Assembly (NCBI GenBank): GCA_964472875.1
Contig: CAYYMD010000018.1
Span: 1-52,355 of the forward strand
Source of the DNA: CAYYMD01 sp964472875
Lineage (GTDB): Bacteria > Planctomycetota > Phycisphaerae > SM23-33
DNA length: 52,355 bases
Direction: 5' to 3'
In this document: in pieces, positions 7,930 through 16,887 of the stretch
How the letters are laid out: each line of letters begins with the position of its first letter
How positions within the stretch are numbered: the stretch's first letter is position 1
Translations under genes and position numbers: made by a program
The notes under the pieces: generated by a model
What the model saw: only the letters and a program-made list of their open reading frames with translations
The model's database searches: none
Told to the model about the DNA's origin: nothing

Positions 7930-7957
7930 AAATAAAAGCGGCACCCAAAAGTGCCGC
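7930..7957 (-). terminator. Intrinsic terminator
   Basis: On the - strand GCGGCAC, six bases, GTGCCGC is followed by TTTTATTT. It lies 27 bases after the stop of the small anchored protein gene at 7984-8292 and 73 bases before the trpS start, so it separates the two. Confidence 0.85.
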
Positions 7958-7983
7958 CGCCCGGTAATCATTTGGATAGCAAC

Positions 7984-8292
7984 TCAGTTCGTATTCACCC
8001 TGTAGGTCTTGCCGCCGAGGCGGAAAGTTACGGTTTTCATTTCCTGATTTGTGGACGCCGAGGCATTTTTGTCTTCGATTGTCGTTTTTTGTGGACTGTC
8101 TGATGAATTTTCCTGCTGCCGGACTGTCGTATCGTCGGGCGAATCGTCGCCGGCCAGATTAGAGCCGAACTCGGCCGCACGGTCGTAAATGCCCGAAACC
8201 TGCTCAAACATGCCGGAGTCCTGGTGCTTTTGGCCGAGATGATACCCGCCAAAGAACGCCACCGCTATAAGCACCAGTGCGACAATTCTCAT
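7984..8292 (-). CDS. Small membrane-anchored protein, unknown
   Basis: 102 residues. The N-terminus MRIVALVLIAVAFFGGYHLG is a single transmembrane segment or uncleaved signal. A polar Asp/Ser/Gln-rich linker follows, and the tail VTFRLGGKTYRVNTN looks like a short beta-hairpin. It is probably periplasmic and inner-membrane anchored. It is followed by its own terminator and is divergent from the GspA-like gene (235-base spacer). Not recognised as a named family. Confidence 0.6.
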   Translation of the reverse strand: MRIVALVLIAVAFFGGYHLGQKHQDSGMFEQVSGIYDRAAEFGSNLAGDDSPDDTTVRQQENSSDSPQKTTIEDKNASASTNQEMKTVTFRLGGKTYRVNTN

Positions 8293-8527
8293 TGCTGTCC
8301 AATGCCTCCTTAAAACAACTTTACGCTAAACGGGGATGGAAAAACAACCGTCCTCCCTTAGAAAAATACGATATGTATGAACCATCGGCAAATTTTATTC
8401 CCCATTTTGGTGGAATTTTTCCATTTGAACAAATTTTTTCCTGATTAAGTCGCCCTTCCGCAGTGCCGAATAAAAATACAGGCAAGAAACGCTAACTACG
8501 CCCGCACGAGCACGGCCAGGGACGGCT

Positions 8528-9334
8528 ATGTATAAAGATTATTTCAAACTGCATCGGGAACCGTTCAACATCACGCCCGATACGCGCTTTCTGTACATGA
8601 CCGAACAGCACAGCGAGGCGATGAACCACATGCTGTACGGCATACGGCAGCGCAGGGGCTTTATCTGCATCACCGGCGAGGTCGGGGCCGGCAAGACGAC
8701 TCTCTGCCGCGCCCTGCTGGAACAACTCGACAAACGCTACCGAACGGCGCTCATACTTAATCCCGTCCTTACCGAGACGCAACTGCTGCGGGCCGTGGTG
8801 GAGGAGTTCGGCATACAGACCAAACGAAAGGACCGCCTGGGCTATCTGAAACTGCTCAACGATTACCTCCTGAAGGTCAACGCAGACGGCGGCGAGGCGG
8901 TGCTGATAATCGACGAGGCCCAGGATATGCCCTCCAAAACGATGGAGATGACGCGGCTGCTGTCCAACCTCGAAACGCAGAGCAGAAAACTGCTCCAGAT
9001 TGTCATGGTCGGCCAGCCGGAACTGCGGAAAATTCTCCAGCGGCCGTCGATGAGGCAACTGGCACAACGGATAACAGTCCGCTTCCACCTGACGGCGATG
9101 AACCGCAGCGACACCGACCGCTACATTCATCATCGTCTCTCGGTTGCCGGGCGGCAGGATATCCGGTTCTGCAGCGATGCGGTGAAGGAAATATACCGCT
9201 TCTCGCGCGGCGTTCCGCGACTGGTCAGCGCCGCCTCGGACAAGGCGCTGCTGGCCGCATTCGTATACCAGAGCGACACAATCAACCGGCGCATCGCCCG
9301 CGCAGCGATAAACGACCTTAAGGAGGCCGGCTGA
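8528..9334 (+). CDS. GspA/ExeA-like AAA ATPase
   Basis: 268-residue ATPase of the ExeA/GspA family. The opening MYKDYFKLHREPFNITPDTRF is the family's N-terminal signature. Walker A is GEVGAGKTT (residues 50-58), Walker B VLIIDEAQDM, and the sensor region is VMVGQPEL. In Aeromonas ExeA pairs with ExeB to insert the type II secretion secretin through the peptidoglycan. Here it lacks the peptidoglycan-binding C-terminal domain of long ExeA forms and ends after the AAA lid. Its stop overlaps the start of a GspB-like gene (TGATG), a sign of translational coupling. No other secretion genes are in the window. Confidence 0.87.
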   Translation: MYKDYFKLHREPFNITPDTRFLYMTEQHSEAMNHMLYGIRQRRGFICITGEVGAGKTTLCRALLEQLDKRYRTALILNPVLTETQLLRAVVEEFGIQTKRKDRLGYLKLLNDYLLKVNADGGEAVLIIDEAQDMPSKTMEMTRLLSNLETQSRKLLQIVMVGQPELRKILQRPSMRQLAQRITVRFHLTAMNRSDTDRYIHHRLSVAGRQDIRFCSDAVKEIYRFSRGVPRLVSAASDKALLAAFVYQSDTINRRIARAAINDLKEAG

Positions 9335-10077
9335 TGAGTTTAATCAACGAGGCATTAAAACGCGCCGAGGCGCGTGAGGCCGATAACACATCGCCCGTAG
9401 CTCCGCCTGAAATCCCCCCTGCCCGCGGCAATAAGCCCAAGCGGAAAATGCCACGCGTCCTTATATCGCTTGTGCTTATAATAGTTTCCCTTGCCGCCTT
9501 GGCGGCGAGAAACTACAGTGGGATGGATAACAGTGCCATGCCGCCGGCATCCGCGGCCGCGGTTTCGTCCCACCGTAACATTGAGGCAAAACAGCCCGAA
9601 AAAACTACAGTTCAGACATCGCAGAATCGATTGCATGAAAATTTCGCCGATCAAACGCACCAAATCGCACATTATGACCCGGCTATAGAAAAGACTCTCG
9701 AGGCGGTTAATTATTTCAAACGCCCTGAGCGTGAAGAAGTTGCGGCCGCGGACAGCATCGTTTCGATAAACCGGAAGGACACGGTTGAAAATTTCGGTTC
9801 CAGCGCCGCCGGTGAAAAAATAACCGCTGAAGATACTAAATCTGCCTTCGCAGAAGAATCTGTCGCGGCCGGCCGGGCAGCCGATGCCGGCAACAAAATA
9901 AACCCCGACACTTTCACTCTGGATGGTGTCATGCAGGGCCCGGCGGGAGGAACCGCCATCATCAACGGCAGACACGTCCGTATCGGGCAGGAAATCAAGG
10001 GCGCGAGGGTAGTCAACATCGAGCAATACGAAGTCATACTCGAGGCCGACGGTGAAAAATTCACCATCGGCATGTAA
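9334..10077 (+). CDS. GspB-like bitopic membrane protein
   Basis: 247 residues. It begins MSLINEALKRAEAREA, a cytoplasmic start shared with GspB/ExeB-type proteins. One transmembrane helix follows (VLISLVLIIVSLAALAA, ~43-59), then a long polar periplasmic linker. The C-terminal ~70 residues form a PilP/GspB-like beta domain (LDGVMQGPAGGTAIINGRHV, IGQEIKGARVVNI, GEKFTIGM). It is coupled to the GspA-like ATPase by a one-base overlap. The expected role is to transmit ATPase action to the envelope, perhaps for secretin assembly; partners are not visible here. Confidence 0.83.
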   Translation: MSLINEALKRAEAREADNTSPVAPPEIPPARGNKPKRKMPRVLISLVLIIVSLAALAARNYSGMDNSAMPPASAAAVSSHRNIEAKQPEKTTVQTSQNRLHENFADQTHQIAHYDPAIEKTLEAVNYFKRPEREEVAAADSIVSINRKDTVENFGSSAAGEKITAEDTKSAFAEESVAAGRAADAGNKINPDTFTLDGVMQGPAGGTAIINGRHVRIGQEIKGARVVNIEQYEVILEADGEKFTIGM

Positions 10078-10187
10078 TCGCCACCGCTCCGGAACCAAAA
10101 ACGCAGCCGCTTTCTTCGCCCCTTCCCTGCCGGCGGTATTCCAGGAAATATTGCTCTATGGCGTATAAGGTTGTAGGATTTCCTGCA

Positions 10188-10898
10188 ATGACAGCCATAG
10201 AAACCCACAATTTGCATAAATCATACCGTCTCGGCCACGTGGACCTTCACGTGCTGCGCGGTGTGAGTTTCTCCGTGGAACCGGGCCGTTTCACGGCGGT
10301 TGTCGGCGCTTCCGGCAGCGGCAAAAGCACGCTGCTTCATCTCATCGGCCTTCTGGATGAGCCGGACCGCGGCACGATATCGCTGGACGGGCAGGACACA
10401 GCCAAACTCTCCGGCGGGCGGAAAAATAAAATCCGCTGCGTCAACATAGGTTATGTTTTTCAGTTTTATCACCTGCTCCCGGAACTGAACGTTCTGGAAA
10501 ATGTCATGATGCCGGCTATGATAGACTCTTCGGTAGCCGGCTGGGTCGGCGGCCGTCGCGGAAAGATGCGTAAAAACGCAGAAGAGGTAATCAACCAGGT
10601 CGGCCTGAGCGAGCGGCTGAAGCACCATCCGCAGGAACTTTCCGGCGGCGAGCGGCAGCGGGTGGCCATCGCAAGGGCCCTGGTGAACCGCCCGAAACTG
10701 CTGCTGGCGGATGAACCCACCGGAAACCTTGACTCGAAAACCGGAAAACAGATTATTAAAACGCTGAAAGACTGCAATCAGCGCCTCGGGTTGACGATAC
10801 TCATGGTCACGCACGACGCCTCGATAGCCGCACAGGCCGACAGGACCATGCATCTTCGCGACGGCAAGCTGATAGACAGGAAACGTAACGGTGCATAA
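10188..10898 (+). CDS. ABC transporter ATP-binding protein, LolD/MacB type
   Basis: 236-residue ATPase. It has Walker A VVGASGSGKST, Q-loop YVFQFYHLLPELNVLENVMMP, signature LSGGERQRVAIARAL, Walker B LLLADEPTGNLD, and the H-loop in MVTHD. The FQ-hydrophobic-HLLPE segment and ADEPTGNLDS are typical of the LolD/MacB/FtsE branch, which powers lipoprotein release from the inner membrane or efflux. An in-frame ATG 30 bases upstream is possible, but the domain starts at MTAIETHNLHKSY. It sits just upstream of lpxD, consistent with envelope biogenesis. The permease is not in the window. Confidence 0.85.
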   Translation: MTAIETHNLHKSYRLGHVDLHVLRGVSFSVEPGRFTAVVGASGSGKSTLLHLIGLLDEPDRGTISLDGQDTAKLSGGRKNKIRCVNIGYVFQFYHLLPELNVLENVMMPAMIDSSVAGWVGGRRGKMRKNAEEVINQVGLSERLKHHPQELSGGERQRVAIARALVNRPKLLLADEPTGNLDSKTGKQIIKTLKDCNQRLGLTILMVTHDASIAAQADRTMHLRDGKLIDRKRNGA

Positions 10899-10952
10899 TA
10901 GCATGCGAAGGATACTGCGCATGTTTCGAATAATTCATAAGGATGCTGCAAA

Positions 10953-12047
10953 GTGGAAATGACATTATCGCAACTGGCCCGCCTGACCGGCGGGGAACTG
11001 ACCGGCGACGGTGACAAGAAAGTCAGCGGCGTGGCCCCGCTGGAAGAAGCCGGCGAGGCCGACGTCAGTTTTCTGGCCAACGCAAAATACATCAAGCACA
11101 TGGCCGCCACCGGCGCCGCGGCGGTTATAGTCCCTGCCGACTATGACGGGCCGGGCCCTGCGCTTATCCGCTGCAAAGACCCGTATTTCGCGTTCCGCCA
11201 GGTGATGGTCGAGTTTTACGGCTTCCGTCGTCCGGAGTTCGAGGGCGTTGACCCGCGCGCGAACGTCCACCCCACCGCCGAACTCGGCGACAACGTAAGA
11301 GTGGCGCCATTCGTCACAATCTCGGCCGGCTGCAAAATCGGCTCAGGCGCCGCGATATACCCCGGAGCATACATCGGAACCGACTGCCGCATCGGCAGCG
11401 AGTGCGTTATCCATCCGAACGTAACGCTCTACGACGGCAGCGTTCTGCACGACCGCGTCACCATCCACGCCGGCACATCCATCGGCCAGGACGGATTCGG
11501 ATACTCTACGCACGCCGGAGACGACGAAGTAACGCGCCATTACAAAATCCCCCAGGCCGGATGGGTCGAAATCGAGGACGACGTGGAAATCGGCGCCTGC
11601 TGCGCAATCGACCGGGCCACCATGGGCGCCACCGTGATAGGCGCGGGCACGAAAATGTCCAACCTCGTGGCCATCGGCCACGGCACGCGACTTGGCCGGC
11701 ACTGCCTGATGGTAGCCCAGGCGGGCATCGCCGGTTCTACCATGGTGGGCAATTACTGCGTATTTGCGGGCCAGTCCGGCGTGGTCGGGCACATCCGCAT
11801 CGGCGACGGCGTGCGCGTCGGCGCCAAAACCGGCGTCACCAAGGATGTAAGCCCCGGCCAGGAGGTCCTCGGCTCTCCGGCTATGCCGCGCGGACAGGCC
11901 AAGCGCGCGCTGCTGTCGCTGTCGCAACTGCCTCAGCTGCGCGATGCGATGAAAAAACTCAACAAGGATGTGGCAACTCTCAAGGATCGCCTCACGGGAC
12001 ACAAAAACAAAAATCACGATGAACCCGGAGACGAGGAAGCAAAATGA
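10953..12047 (+). CDS. lpxD: UDP-3-O-acylglucosamine N-acyltransferase (LpxD)
   Basis: 364-residue enzyme adding the second acyl chain in lipid A synthesis. The N-terminal uridine-binding domain (residues 1-100, with FLANAKY) is followed by left-handed beta-helix hexapeptide repeats (~102-320) and a C-terminal helix. The catalytic base is probably His243 in AIGHGTRLG. The start is a GTG with AAGGATG 8 bases upstream; an ATG two codons in is an alternative. It overlaps lpxI by four bases. With lpxI here and lpxB at 32-33 kb this shows lipid A synthesis. Confidence 0.94.
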   Translation: MEMTLSQLARLTGGELTGDGDKKVSGVAPLEEAGEADVSFLANAKYIKHMAATGAAAVIVPADYDGPGPALIRCKDPYFAFRQVMVEFYGFRRPEFEGVDPRANVHPTAELGDNVRVAPFVTISAGCKIGSGAAIYPGAYIGTDCRIGSECVIHPNVTLYDGSVLHDRVTIHAGTSIGQDGFGYSTHAGDDEVTRHYKIPQAGWVEIEDDVEIGACCAIDRATMGATVIGAGTKMSNLVAIGHGTRLGRHCLMVAQAGIAGSTMVGNYCVFAGQSGVVGHIRIGDGVRVGAKTGVTKDVSPGQEVLGSPAMPRGQAKRALLSLSQLPQLRDAMKKLNKDVATLKDRLTGHKNKNHDEPGDEEAK

Positions 12048-12919
12048 CCCCCGCCGGAGCTGAACCCGTGGGACTCATCGCCGGTGCGGGAAGGATAGTG
12101 AATCTGGCCGCCGAGCAGATACGCAAGTCCGGCCGACCGCTGGTTGTGGTGGGCCTTCGCGGGGCTGCCTCCGAGAGACTGATTGATTTGGCCGATGATT
12201 TCACCTGGGCCGGCATCGCCCGCATAGGTAAATGGATACGCACGCTGAAAAAGCGCGATGTCCGCCGGGCGGTGATGATCGGCCGTGTCCCAAAAAGAGA
12301 AATCTATCGGCCGCAACGCATTTTGCGTTATATTCCCGACCTGAGGGCCGTTAAAATCTGGTACTTCCGGCTCCGCAAGGACCGTCGCGACAGCGCCATC
12401 CTGCGGGCGGTCTGCGACGAACTCGCCCGCGAGGGCATCGAACTGGAATCGAGCGTGAAATACTGCAAGGAACAACTTGCCGACGAAGGCGTGATGACCT
12501 CCCGTCCCGTGCCGCGCGGACTCGAGGAGGACGTGGAATTCGGCTGGCGCATCGCCCGTTCGTGCGCTGAACTCGATATCGGCCAGGCCGTGGCCGTCAG
12601 AGAGCAGGCGATTATCGCCGTCGAAGGCATCGAGGGCACGGATGAGATGATTCGCCGGGCCGGTAATCTCTGCCGCAGCGGCGCGTGGACGCTGGTAAAG
12701 GTGGCCCGGCCGAGACAGGACATGCGCTTTGACGTTCCGGCCGTGGGAGCCGAGACGATTCGCCTGCTGAAAGATGCCGGAGCAAAGTGCCTCGTGCTGG
12801 AGGCCGGGAAAACTCTAATGGTCGACAAACCGGTCGTAATCGCGCTGGCCGACAAACTCAAAATCGCCATAGTCGGCAAAAAAGCCGACACCGCGAGCGA
12901 GCCGTCCGAATCCGCCTGA
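12044..12919 (+). CDS. lpxI: UDP-2,3-diacylglucosamine pyrophosphatase, LpxI type
   Basis: 291 residues of the LpxI (DUF1009) family. It cleaves UDP-2,3-diacylglucosamine to lipid X and UMP, replacing LpxH where that is absent. Recognisable are GLIAGAGRIVNLAAEQ at the N-terminus, the central AVMIGRVPKREIY, and the C-terminal domain with EGTDEMIRRAGNL and KVARPRQDMRFDVPAVG. The ATGA overlap with lpxD implies coupled translation. The C-terminal tail (ADTASEPSESA) is a short polar extension. Catalysis in this family depends on Asp residues in the C-terminal domain; I cannot map them with certainty. Confidence 0.93.
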   Translation: MTPAGAEPVGLIAGAGRIVNLAAEQIRKSGRPLVVVGLRGAASERLIDLADDFTWAGIARIGKWIRTLKKRDVRRAVMIGRVPKREIYRPQRILRYIPDLRAVKIWYFRLRKDRRDSAILRAVCDELAREGIELESSVKYCKEQLADEGVMTSRPVPRGLEEDVEFGWRIARSCAELDIGQAVAVREQAIIAVEGIEGTDEMIRRAGNLCRSGAWTLVKVARPRQDMRFDVPAVGAETIRLLKDAGAKCLVLEAGKTLMVDKPVVIALADKLKIAIVGKKADTASEPSESA

Positions 12920-13163
12920 CTTTACCCAGCTCGGCCCTTTTTTATGCAGCATAGCCGCCCCAAATTAAGCAATAACAGCAAAATAACCGGTAAAATGTTT
13001 TGTAATTTTGCCGCCCCGGCCGCTGTGGATAACCTGTGTACATATCGTTAAAACCAGGGGCAACTATCGGCTTTATAAGGGATTATGACATATGTCGGCT
13101 TTTTTTACACTGTTAGTAGGTGCTAACTTTCGCTTCTGGCTATATTTTATGTAAAATTCGGAC

Positions 13164-14219
13164 ATGAGAATGCAACCCAGTGATTTCGAATATCGCCTGC
13201 CGCCGGAATTTATTGCTCAGAGCCCGGCCGAGCCCAGAGATTCTTCGCGCCTGATGCATCTGGACAGGCAGACCGGCGAGGTAAGCCATCACGTATTTAC
13301 CGACCTGCCGCAATTGCTGAACGAAGACGACCTGCTGGTCCTGAACGATACGAAAGTCATTCCGGCCGCGTTCACCTGTCGTCGTTCCACCGGCGGCAGG
13401 ATTGAGGGCCTTTTTTTGCGGGAAATCGAACCCGGCCGCTGGGAGACACTGCTCAAAGGAGCCGGACGGTGCAAGCCCGGGGAAATCCTGGCCTTCGACG
13501 GCGCCGAAGATGTAACAATCGAGTTGGGCGAGAACCCTGGCAAGGGCAAATGGCGGATTGACGTCAGCCCGCCCCACCAGGCCGTCGAAATTCTCAATCG
13601 CCTCGGCGCCACTCCCCTGCCGCCTTACATCCGCAGGAAGACCGAACCCGGCGACAGGAAAAAATACCAGACCATTTACGCCGAAAGCCCCGGCGCCGTG
13701 GCCGCGCCTACAGCGGGCCTGCACTTTACGCCGAGGGTGATGGAGTCGCTGAAAAAACGCGGCGTCGAATTCGCCCGCGTAACGCTTCACGTCGGACCCG
13801 GCACATTCGCCCCGGTCCGCGAGAAAAATCTCGCCCAGCACCAGATGCACGCAGAATGGTTCGAGTTAACCCGCCCCACGGCCGAGCGGCTTAACCACGC
13901 CCGCCACAACGGCCGACGCATCGTGGCCGTGGGTACAACGTCGGTCCGCGTTTTGGAGACCGTCGCCGCCAAAAAAGATGAATTCGAACCAAGCGAGGGC
14001 TGGACGGATTTGTTCATATATCCGCCGGCCGAGTTTCGCGCCACCAATGCCCTGATAACGAACTTCCATTTGCCCCGCAGCACGCTGCTGATGCTCGTGG
14101 CCGCGTTCTGCTGGCCGGGCGGCACCGGCGGAATAGAAACCATTCTTAGCGCCTATGCCGCGGCCGTGGAAAACGGCTACCGCTTCTATTCCTACGGCGA
14201 CGCCATGCTCATCGAATAA
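13164..14219 (+). CDS. queA: tRNA queuosine synthesis enzyme QueA
   Basis: 351-residue S-adenosylmethionine:tRNA ribosyltransferase-isomerase, transferring the ribosyl part of SAM to preQ1 at the tRNA wobble position. Signatures are FEYRLPPEFIAQSPAEPRDSSRL split around residue 7-28, VLNDTKVIPA, the AAPTAGLHFT motif, and HVGPGTFAPVR. The C-terminal FHLPRSTLLMLVAAF is standard, and the length is normal. The 244-base gap upstream has an A/T-rich promoter-like region with a GACATATGTC palindrome (~13086-13095). No other queuosine gene is adjacent. Confidence 0.96.
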   Translation: MRMQPSDFEYRLPPEFIAQSPAEPRDSSRLMHLDRQTGEVSHHVFTDLPQLLNEDDLLVLNDTKVIPAAFTCRRSTGGRIEGLFLREIEPGRWETLLKGAGRCKPGEILAFDGAEDVTIELGENPGKGKWRIDVSPPHQAVEILNRLGATPLPPYIRRKTEPGDRKKYQTIYAESPGAVAAPTAGLHFTPRVMESLKKRGVEFARVTLHVGPGTFAPVREKNLAQHQMHAEWFELTRPTAERLNHARHNGRRIVAVGTTSVRVLETVAAKKDEFEPSEGWTDLFIYPPAEFRATNALITNFHLPRSTLLMLVAAFCWPGGTGGIETILSAYAAAVENGYRFYSYGDAMLIE

Positions 14220-14589
14220 AATTTGACAGACCCTAACGAGGCACGGGCGTCTTGCCCATCAGTAACGCAGGCCTCCAGTCCGCGATAATTTTCTCACATT
14301 TATTCGTGGTTGGCCCACAACCACACCTTCCACCCGCGGGCAATTCCGGCGCGGCGCCGGGATTTGACGGCCAGTTCAAGACCTATCATTAGCCATTTAC
14401 ACGCTGATTCTGACTCCTGTGAGAAAAAAATAAGAAAAAATGAAACTTGCAGTGCTATTCAGCTGTTTTATTATTTGTTAAAAGGCCGACGGTGGTTTTC
14501 GGTTAATGGTTAACCGGGAAATCCCGTGTTTATCGAGAAAATCCGGAATAATATGTTTTTATGTCGCATAATCGGAAAGGATATTGGGT
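14220..14589. other. Intergenic region, nothing recognised
   Basis: 370 bases between queA and the beta-propeller gene. A 67-codon frame at 14310-14513 has no family signal and a poor start context. The 3' end is A/T-rich and likely holds the promoter of the next gene. No tRNA, riboswitch or terminator with a T-tract was seen. Confidence 0.5.
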
Positions 14590-15714
14590 ATGTTTAAAAG
14601 GCGAACACGCGGTTTAATATATTTTATCGCCATATCAATTATTCTGGCGTTTACCCCCGTGCCGGCACACAGCGCAGAAGAATCTGCGACTATTAATGCC
14701 GAAACCGTCCAGCGGTGGTCCGCACCGTATCGGAACTGGCACTATTATCCCGACCATGTAATCCCCGCAAAACCGAATATCAAGGGGTTCGAAAAGGTGC
14801 GTATGACAGATGTTCCCACAGTCTTTCGCGTGCCCGGAGATGAAAAATGGTACATGACTTTCATCGGATTTGACGGCCGGGGCTATCAGTCGTTTATAGC
14901 CGAAAGCGATGACCTTCTGCACTGGACCAACATGCGGCTGGCCATGGGTTTCGGACCAAAAGATTCGTTCGATTACGGCGGAAGGGTGCTCGGCGCCTAC
15001 CTGTATGACAGTTACGACATCAAAGCGACACGGACACTAAAAAAACACAAAGGCAAATATTGGTCGCTTTACGGAGCTTACCCCCGCCAGGGGGGCTACG
15101 AACTGCGCCCTGGCGCGGAAGGAGTAGCCACGAGCAAAAATGGCATTACCTGGCAACGGGCCAAAGACAAACCCATACTCTCGGTCCACCAGCCGGACTG
15201 CGGCAAATGGGAGAAGAGTTGCATTTATCAGCCCTGGCTTCTTGAACACAAAGGCAAATACTATAATTTTTACAATGCGGCGCAAGGTCATACCGAACAA
15301 ATCGGATTAGCCCTCTCTGCCGACCTCCTTAACTGGAACAGATACGAACACAATCCGGTGGTTCCCCACGGCCCCAAAGGCAGTTACAACCGGAAATTCT
15401 CTTCCGATGGAAAAGTATTCCGCCACGACGACCACTGGGTGATGTTCTTCTTCGGTGTGGGACGCGGTGGTGCCCATATCATGGCGGCTTTTTCACGCAA
15501 TTTATACCACTGGACGGTTGACCCCGAGCCGCTCTACAAGGCCGGCGGAAACCCCTCCGGGTTGGATAAGAAGTACGCGCATAAAATCTCGCTGGTCTGG
15601 AACCCCGATAACGAAACGTACTACATGTTCTACTGCGCGGTCGGCAACCGGGGCAGGGGAATCGGACTGATTACGAGTAAACCAATTACAAAACAGCAAG
15701 ATAAGCAGATGTGA
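14590..15714 (+). CDS. Secreted five-bladed beta-propeller protein (glycosidase-like)
   Basis: 374 residues with a signal peptide (MFKRRTRGLIYFIAISIIL, cleavage near AHSA). The body has repeated blade motifs of the GH43/GH32/GH130-type propeller: YMTFIGFDG, AESDDLLHWTN, VATSKNGITWQRA, YNFYNAAQG, ALSADLLNWNR, FSRNLYHWTVD, YYMFYCAVG. Such proteins hydrolyse or phosphorolyse glycosides. I cannot identify the catalytic acids with confidence, so activity is unproven. The ATG at 14590 has AAGG 9 bases upstream; an in-frame TTG two codons earlier is less likely. The sulfatase at 3.4-5.1 kb fits a polysaccharide-using organism. Confidence 0.78.
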   Translation: MFKRRTRGLIYFIAISIILAFTPVPAHSAEESATINAETVQRWSAPYRNWHYYPDHVIPAKPNIKGFEKVRMTDVPTVFRVPGDEKWYMTFIGFDGRGYQSFIAESDDLLHWTNMRLAMGFGPKDSFDYGGRVLGAYLYDSYDIKATRTLKKHKGKYWSLYGAYPRQGGYELRPGAEGVATSKNGITWQRAKDKPILSVHQPDCGKWEKSCIYQPWLLEHKGKYYNFYNAAQGHTEQIGLALSADLLNWNRYEHNPVVPHGPKGSYNRKFSSDGKVFRHDDHWVMFFFGVGRGGAHIMAAFSRNLYHWTVDPEPLYKAGGNPSGLDKKYAHKISLVWNPDNETYYMFYCAVGNRGRGIGLITSKPITKQQDKQM

Positions 15715-15860
15715 TGGGTGAAGCCAATTTAGAATAAAAACAGTGACCGGCCTTTCAATAAATATTTACGAAAATTTATGGCAAATATGCTTGCCGTAGA
15801 GCATTATGCGCTTATATATTGCGAAGGTGCGTTGGCACATTTATCTGAAAGGACGGTCTG

Positions 15861-16847
15861 ATGAGAAGACTTGCGTGCACGCTGCTTGTAGTTTCAACGG
15901 CATTTCTGACCGGCGGCTGCGGCGAAGGCCCCGAAATCGAGATTCGTTATACGCGCCCCCCCAGGTACGTGATTCCAAAATCCATCAAGCGCATCGCCGT
16001 GGCGGAGTTCGGCGGCAAGACCCGCAAGGACCAGCAGTGGGGAATCATCGCCTCCGACCGGCTGGCCAGCACGCTGCACGAATACAACCGCAAGTTCCAG
16101 CGTTACCAGCTCGTCGACCGCCAGCGGCTCAAAGCCATCCTCGACGAACGTGATCTTCAAATGGCCATCACCGAATCATCTCAGGCCGTCCAGGCAGGCA
16201 AAATCGCCGGCGTCGAGGCAATGATTTACGGCAACGTCAAGGTCAGCAGCGAAGACCAGAACGTCCGCAAGACTGTGTTCGACCCGCTGAGACAAAGGCC
16301 CAAAACCGTTTACCAGAAGCGCCGCTACTGCCACGTGGAGGTCAACTTCACCATGGACGCCATCGCCACGGGCAAAACACTGGCCAGCGTATCGACCTCG
16401 CGCGAGTACGATTCGCAGGAAGACGATAACGCCATCGCAAGCGCGATGGGCTTCGGCGGCGGCGAAGTTCCTCCCACCGACCAGGTAATCAGCCACCTCA
16501 TAGACAAGAGCGTGGAGGAATTCGTCTCCAAGATAAGCCCGCACGAGCAGGTCGTTACCGAGAAACTCCAGAAAGGCAAGGCCAAGGTCGTGGAAACCGG
16601 CAACAAGCTCGCCGAGGCCGGCGAATACGAGGAAGCCCTGGAATGTTACGAACGTGCGATACGGGCCAACCCCGAGGACCACGGCGCCATATTCAACGCC
16701 GGCCTGATGTACGAATCACAGGGCGAACTCGACAAGGCCTACAAATACTACGACAGGGCGTTCTCCATCGAGCCGGAAGAAAAATACATTTACGCCCGAA
16801 AGAGAATTAAGGATGAATCCGCACAAGCGGAAGATTCGAACGGTTAA
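15861..16847 (+). CDS. CsgG-like lipoprotein with C-terminal TPRs
   Basis: 328 residues. The lipoprotein signal has lipobox LTGGC (Cys20). Residues ~40-225 form a CsgG/TolB-N/FlgO-like domain: KSIKRIAVAEFGG, RLASTLHEY, YQLVDRQRLKAILDERDLQM, AGVEAMIYGNVKVSSEDQ. Residues ~245-315 are two tetratricopeptide repeats (AEAGEYEEALECYERAIRANP, then GELDKAYKYYDRAFSIEP), usually a protein-binding platform. It is first of five same-strand envelope genes with short gaps (40, 21, 108, 108 bases). The combination with LPP20-like and FlgT-like proteins points to an outer-membrane-associated assembly. Named function unknown. Confidence 0.78.
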   Translation: MRRLACTLLVVSTAFLTGGCGEGPEIEIRYTRPPRYVIPKSIKRIAVAEFGGKTRKDQQWGIIASDRLASTLHEYNRKFQRYQLVDRQRLKAILDERDLQMAITESSQAVQAGKIAGVEAMIYGNVKVSSEDQNVRKTVFDPLRQRPKTVYQKRRYCHVEVNFTMDAIATGKTLASVSTSREYDSQEDDNAIASAMGFGGGEVPPTDQVISHLIDKSVEEFVSKISPHEQVVTEKLQKGKAKVVETGNKLAEAGEYEEALECYERAIRANPEDHGAIFNAGLMYESQGELDKAYKYYDRAFSIEPEEKYIYARKRIKDESAQAEDSNG

Positions 16848-16887
16848 GTAACGAGAGGTCGCGTAAATTTAAAATAAGGAGAAAAAA

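Noticed and set aside
14310..14513. 67-codon frame in the queA downstream gap
   Set aside because: Poor start context, no recognisable sequence, weak codon pattern.
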